6,661 nucleotides of DNA from Pseudomonadota bacterium. Lineage in GTDB: Bacteria; Pseudomonadota; Alphaproteobacteria; Acetobacterales; Acetobacteraceae. The position numbers and the translations under genes are program-made. The DNA lies in NCBI GenBank assembly GCA_021805485.1, contig JAJZFF010000088.1, forward strand, positions 1-6,661. The letters are read 5' to 3'. The notes below the pieces were generated by a model. That model was given only the letters and a program-made list of their open reading frames with translations. It did not search any database and was not told the DNA's origin. Shown here piece after piece: positions 5,427 to 6,661 of the stretch; within the stretch, counting starts at the first letter, position 1, and each line of letters opens with the position of its first letter.

Positions 5427-6661
5427 TCGCCGAGTCTTCGGAGAATGGCGGGAATCTGCAACTGATCCGCCTTGTAGGTGCCGGTCAGCGCATACATCAC
5501 CAGATTGACACCGAACCTGTCGGCCTTGTCGCGCTGGCCGGGGGTCCCGGGCAGAAGCGCCTGCAAGGGATTGCCGGCCTGGTCGAGCGCCCAGGCACCG
5601 GCCCAGTCGTTCGCGCCGATCACCACCGGGCTCACCCCGTCGGCGTCGCGGCCGCCTTGCGCGGCAATATAGACCGGCGCTCCGTCGAAACGGCCGGGAA
5701 AACTGCGCGTGAGAAAGAAAGTATGCGCCAGGGTATCACGGTCGGTCAGCGGCCTGAGGGGCGGCAGCGAGAGACAGGCCGTCGCCCGGCGCAGGGCGAC
5801 GCCCGCGCCCGGATCGAACCCGGCACCCGAACCGGCGCTTCCAGGGTTGCCGCCATCGGTATCGATCACCAGCAGGCCACCGCCGCGCATGAACGCGCCG
5901 AGCGCCGCACAGGCCGCCGGATCGGGCGGACGGGTCGCAGAAGTCACCATCCAGTAGAGCAACGGGTAGAGATTGAGATTGCCCTGCCCCGGCACCACGC
6001 CCTGCGGCGTGCCAAGCACGGCGGCGGTTTCCTCGTTCACCTGGGTGGACAACGCCGTCAGCCCGGCACGCACAATGGCGTCGGTTGCCGGATCGCCGGT
6101 GCGGACATAGGCGAGCGTCGCGGTCAGCGCTGCTGCCGGTGGTACCGCGCGCGCCTGCGGTGCCGGGACGAGCACGCAAAGCCCAGCCGCACCCGCCAGA
6201 ACACGCAGCTGAAGGGCACCACGGAGCAGCAGCGTCGCCACCATGTCGACAAGCAGCAGGGCGATCGCGGCGGCCAGCATGTCGGGTCCGAACCGGCGCG
6301 CTCGCGGCAAGGCATCGAGCCCGGTCACCGGCACCAGTGCGGGCCAGGCAGCCGCAGCAAGTGCCGGCACATGGCCGCCGAGATCGAGCGCCGCCACGCC
6401 ATGGGCATTGCCCCACAACCCCGGCGGATGAGCGGGCGAAACCATGATGTTGCCCAGTTTCGCCGCATCCAGCGGCCGCGCGGCTGCGCCGGGCGGCACC
6501 AGCCGGCCTTCGCCGTCAAGCACGCGAACCGGCATGAGTTGACCGGATTTCGGCACACGACCCGCCCCGAGACGGACCAGGCGGCGAATCAGCGCGGGAA
6601 AATCGGCAGCAAGCGGCAGGTCCGACCAGCCCGGATTGGCGGCCGTCAACACATCGACCAA
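5423..6661 (-). CDS. DUF4159 domain-containing membrane protein, C-terminal 412 residues (N-terminus beyond the right edge)
   Basis: Conserved alphaproteobacterial protein of unknown function, usually about 900 residues with a BatA-like N-terminal membrane domain. Only the C-terminal part is present, and the reading frame is open to the right edge, so the true start lies outside. In the visible part, FPALIRRLVRLG (21-32) belongs to the region before the membrane segments. Two hydrophobic helices lie at about 127-145 and 149-168. The DUF4159 domain (about 180-412) begins at TLAYVRTGD (182-190). It includes LYPLLYWM (231-238), RGGGLLVIDTDGG (259-271), RSFPGRFDGAPVY (319-331), DGVSPVVIGANDWAGAW (341-357) and RFGVNLVMYALTGTYKADQ (382-400), all hallmarks of the family. 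A glycine-rich insertion (about 271-287) follows the IDTDG loop. Family members usually follow moxR and DUF58 genes, which would be just beyond the window. Confidence 0.9.
   Translation of the reverse strand: MVDVLTAANPGWSDLPLAADFPALIRRLVRLGAGRVPKSGQLMPVRVLDGEGRLVPPGAAARPLDAAKLGNIMVSPAHPPGLWGNAHGVAALDLGGHVPALAAAAWPALVPVTGLDALPRARRFGPDMLAAAIALLLVDMVATLLLRGALQLRVLAGAAGLCVLVPAPQARAVPPAAALTATLAYVRTGDPATDAIVRAGLTALSTQVNEETAAVLGTPQGVVPGQGNLNLYPLLYWMVTSATRPPDPAACAALGAFMRGGGLLVIDTDGGNPGSAGSGAGFDPGAGVALRRATACLSLPPLRPLTDRDTLAHTFFLTRSFPGRFDGAPVYIAAQGGRDADGVSPVVIGANDWAGAWALDQAGNPLQALLPGTPGQRDKADRFGVNLVMYALTGTYKADQLQIPAILRRLGE

Overview
The window looks like GC-rich alphaproteobacterial chromosome. The signs are strong G/C preference at third codon positions, a small bacterial SRP RNA directly upstream of dnaX, and a DUF4159/von Willebrand-type membrane cluster of the kind common in Alphaproteobacteria. 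An acetic-acid/acidophile-type lineage (Acetobacteraceae or a relative) is a guess, not something the sequence proves. No insertion sequence, CRISPR array, tRNA, phage gene or attachment site was seen. Coding density is very high, and no stretch over 300 bases lacks a gene.

Left part (1-754): the 5' end of dnaX (clamp-loader tau/gamma subunit) runs leftwards out of the window. It is preceded, 33 nt upstream on the same strand, by a 97-nt 4.5S/SRP RNA gene (ffs). A 77-nt divergent spacer then separates ffs from nudC. It holds a weak candidate ffs promoter and a small hairpin just upstream of the nudC start.

Middle part (755-3395): three rightward genes. nudC encodes a zinc-ribbon Nudix hydrolase that cleaves NAD(H) and probably decaps NAD-RNA. 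wrbA encodes a flavodoxin-like NAD(P)H:quinone oxidoreductase. It has a good sigma70-type promoter with a near-palindrome over the -35 box, and its own hairpin terminator. A Tat-exported purple acid phosphatase of the short, mammalian uteroferrin/TRAP type follows, with all seven metal ligands present. wrbA and the phosphatase appear to be separate transcription units. No metabolic pathway obviously joins the three, although nudC and wrbA both touch nicotinamide/redox metabolism.

Right part (3414-6661): two leftward genes joined by a 4-nt ATGA overlap. The upstream one is the C-terminal part of a DUF4159 membrane protein, whose N-terminus lies beyond the window. The downstream one is a 670-residue membrane-anchored protein with an intact MIDAS-type metal site (von Willebrand A-like) and a central Rossmann/glutamine-amidotransferase-like segment without a single cysteine. 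By comparison with known gene order these are the tail of a MoxR-DUF58-DUF4159 type operon, thought to be an AAA+/VWA chaperone-like system at the envelope. Its biological role is not established. This operon and the purple acid phosphatase are the least understood parts of the window. The phosphatase and the 670-residue gene converge with only 18 nt between their stop codons.
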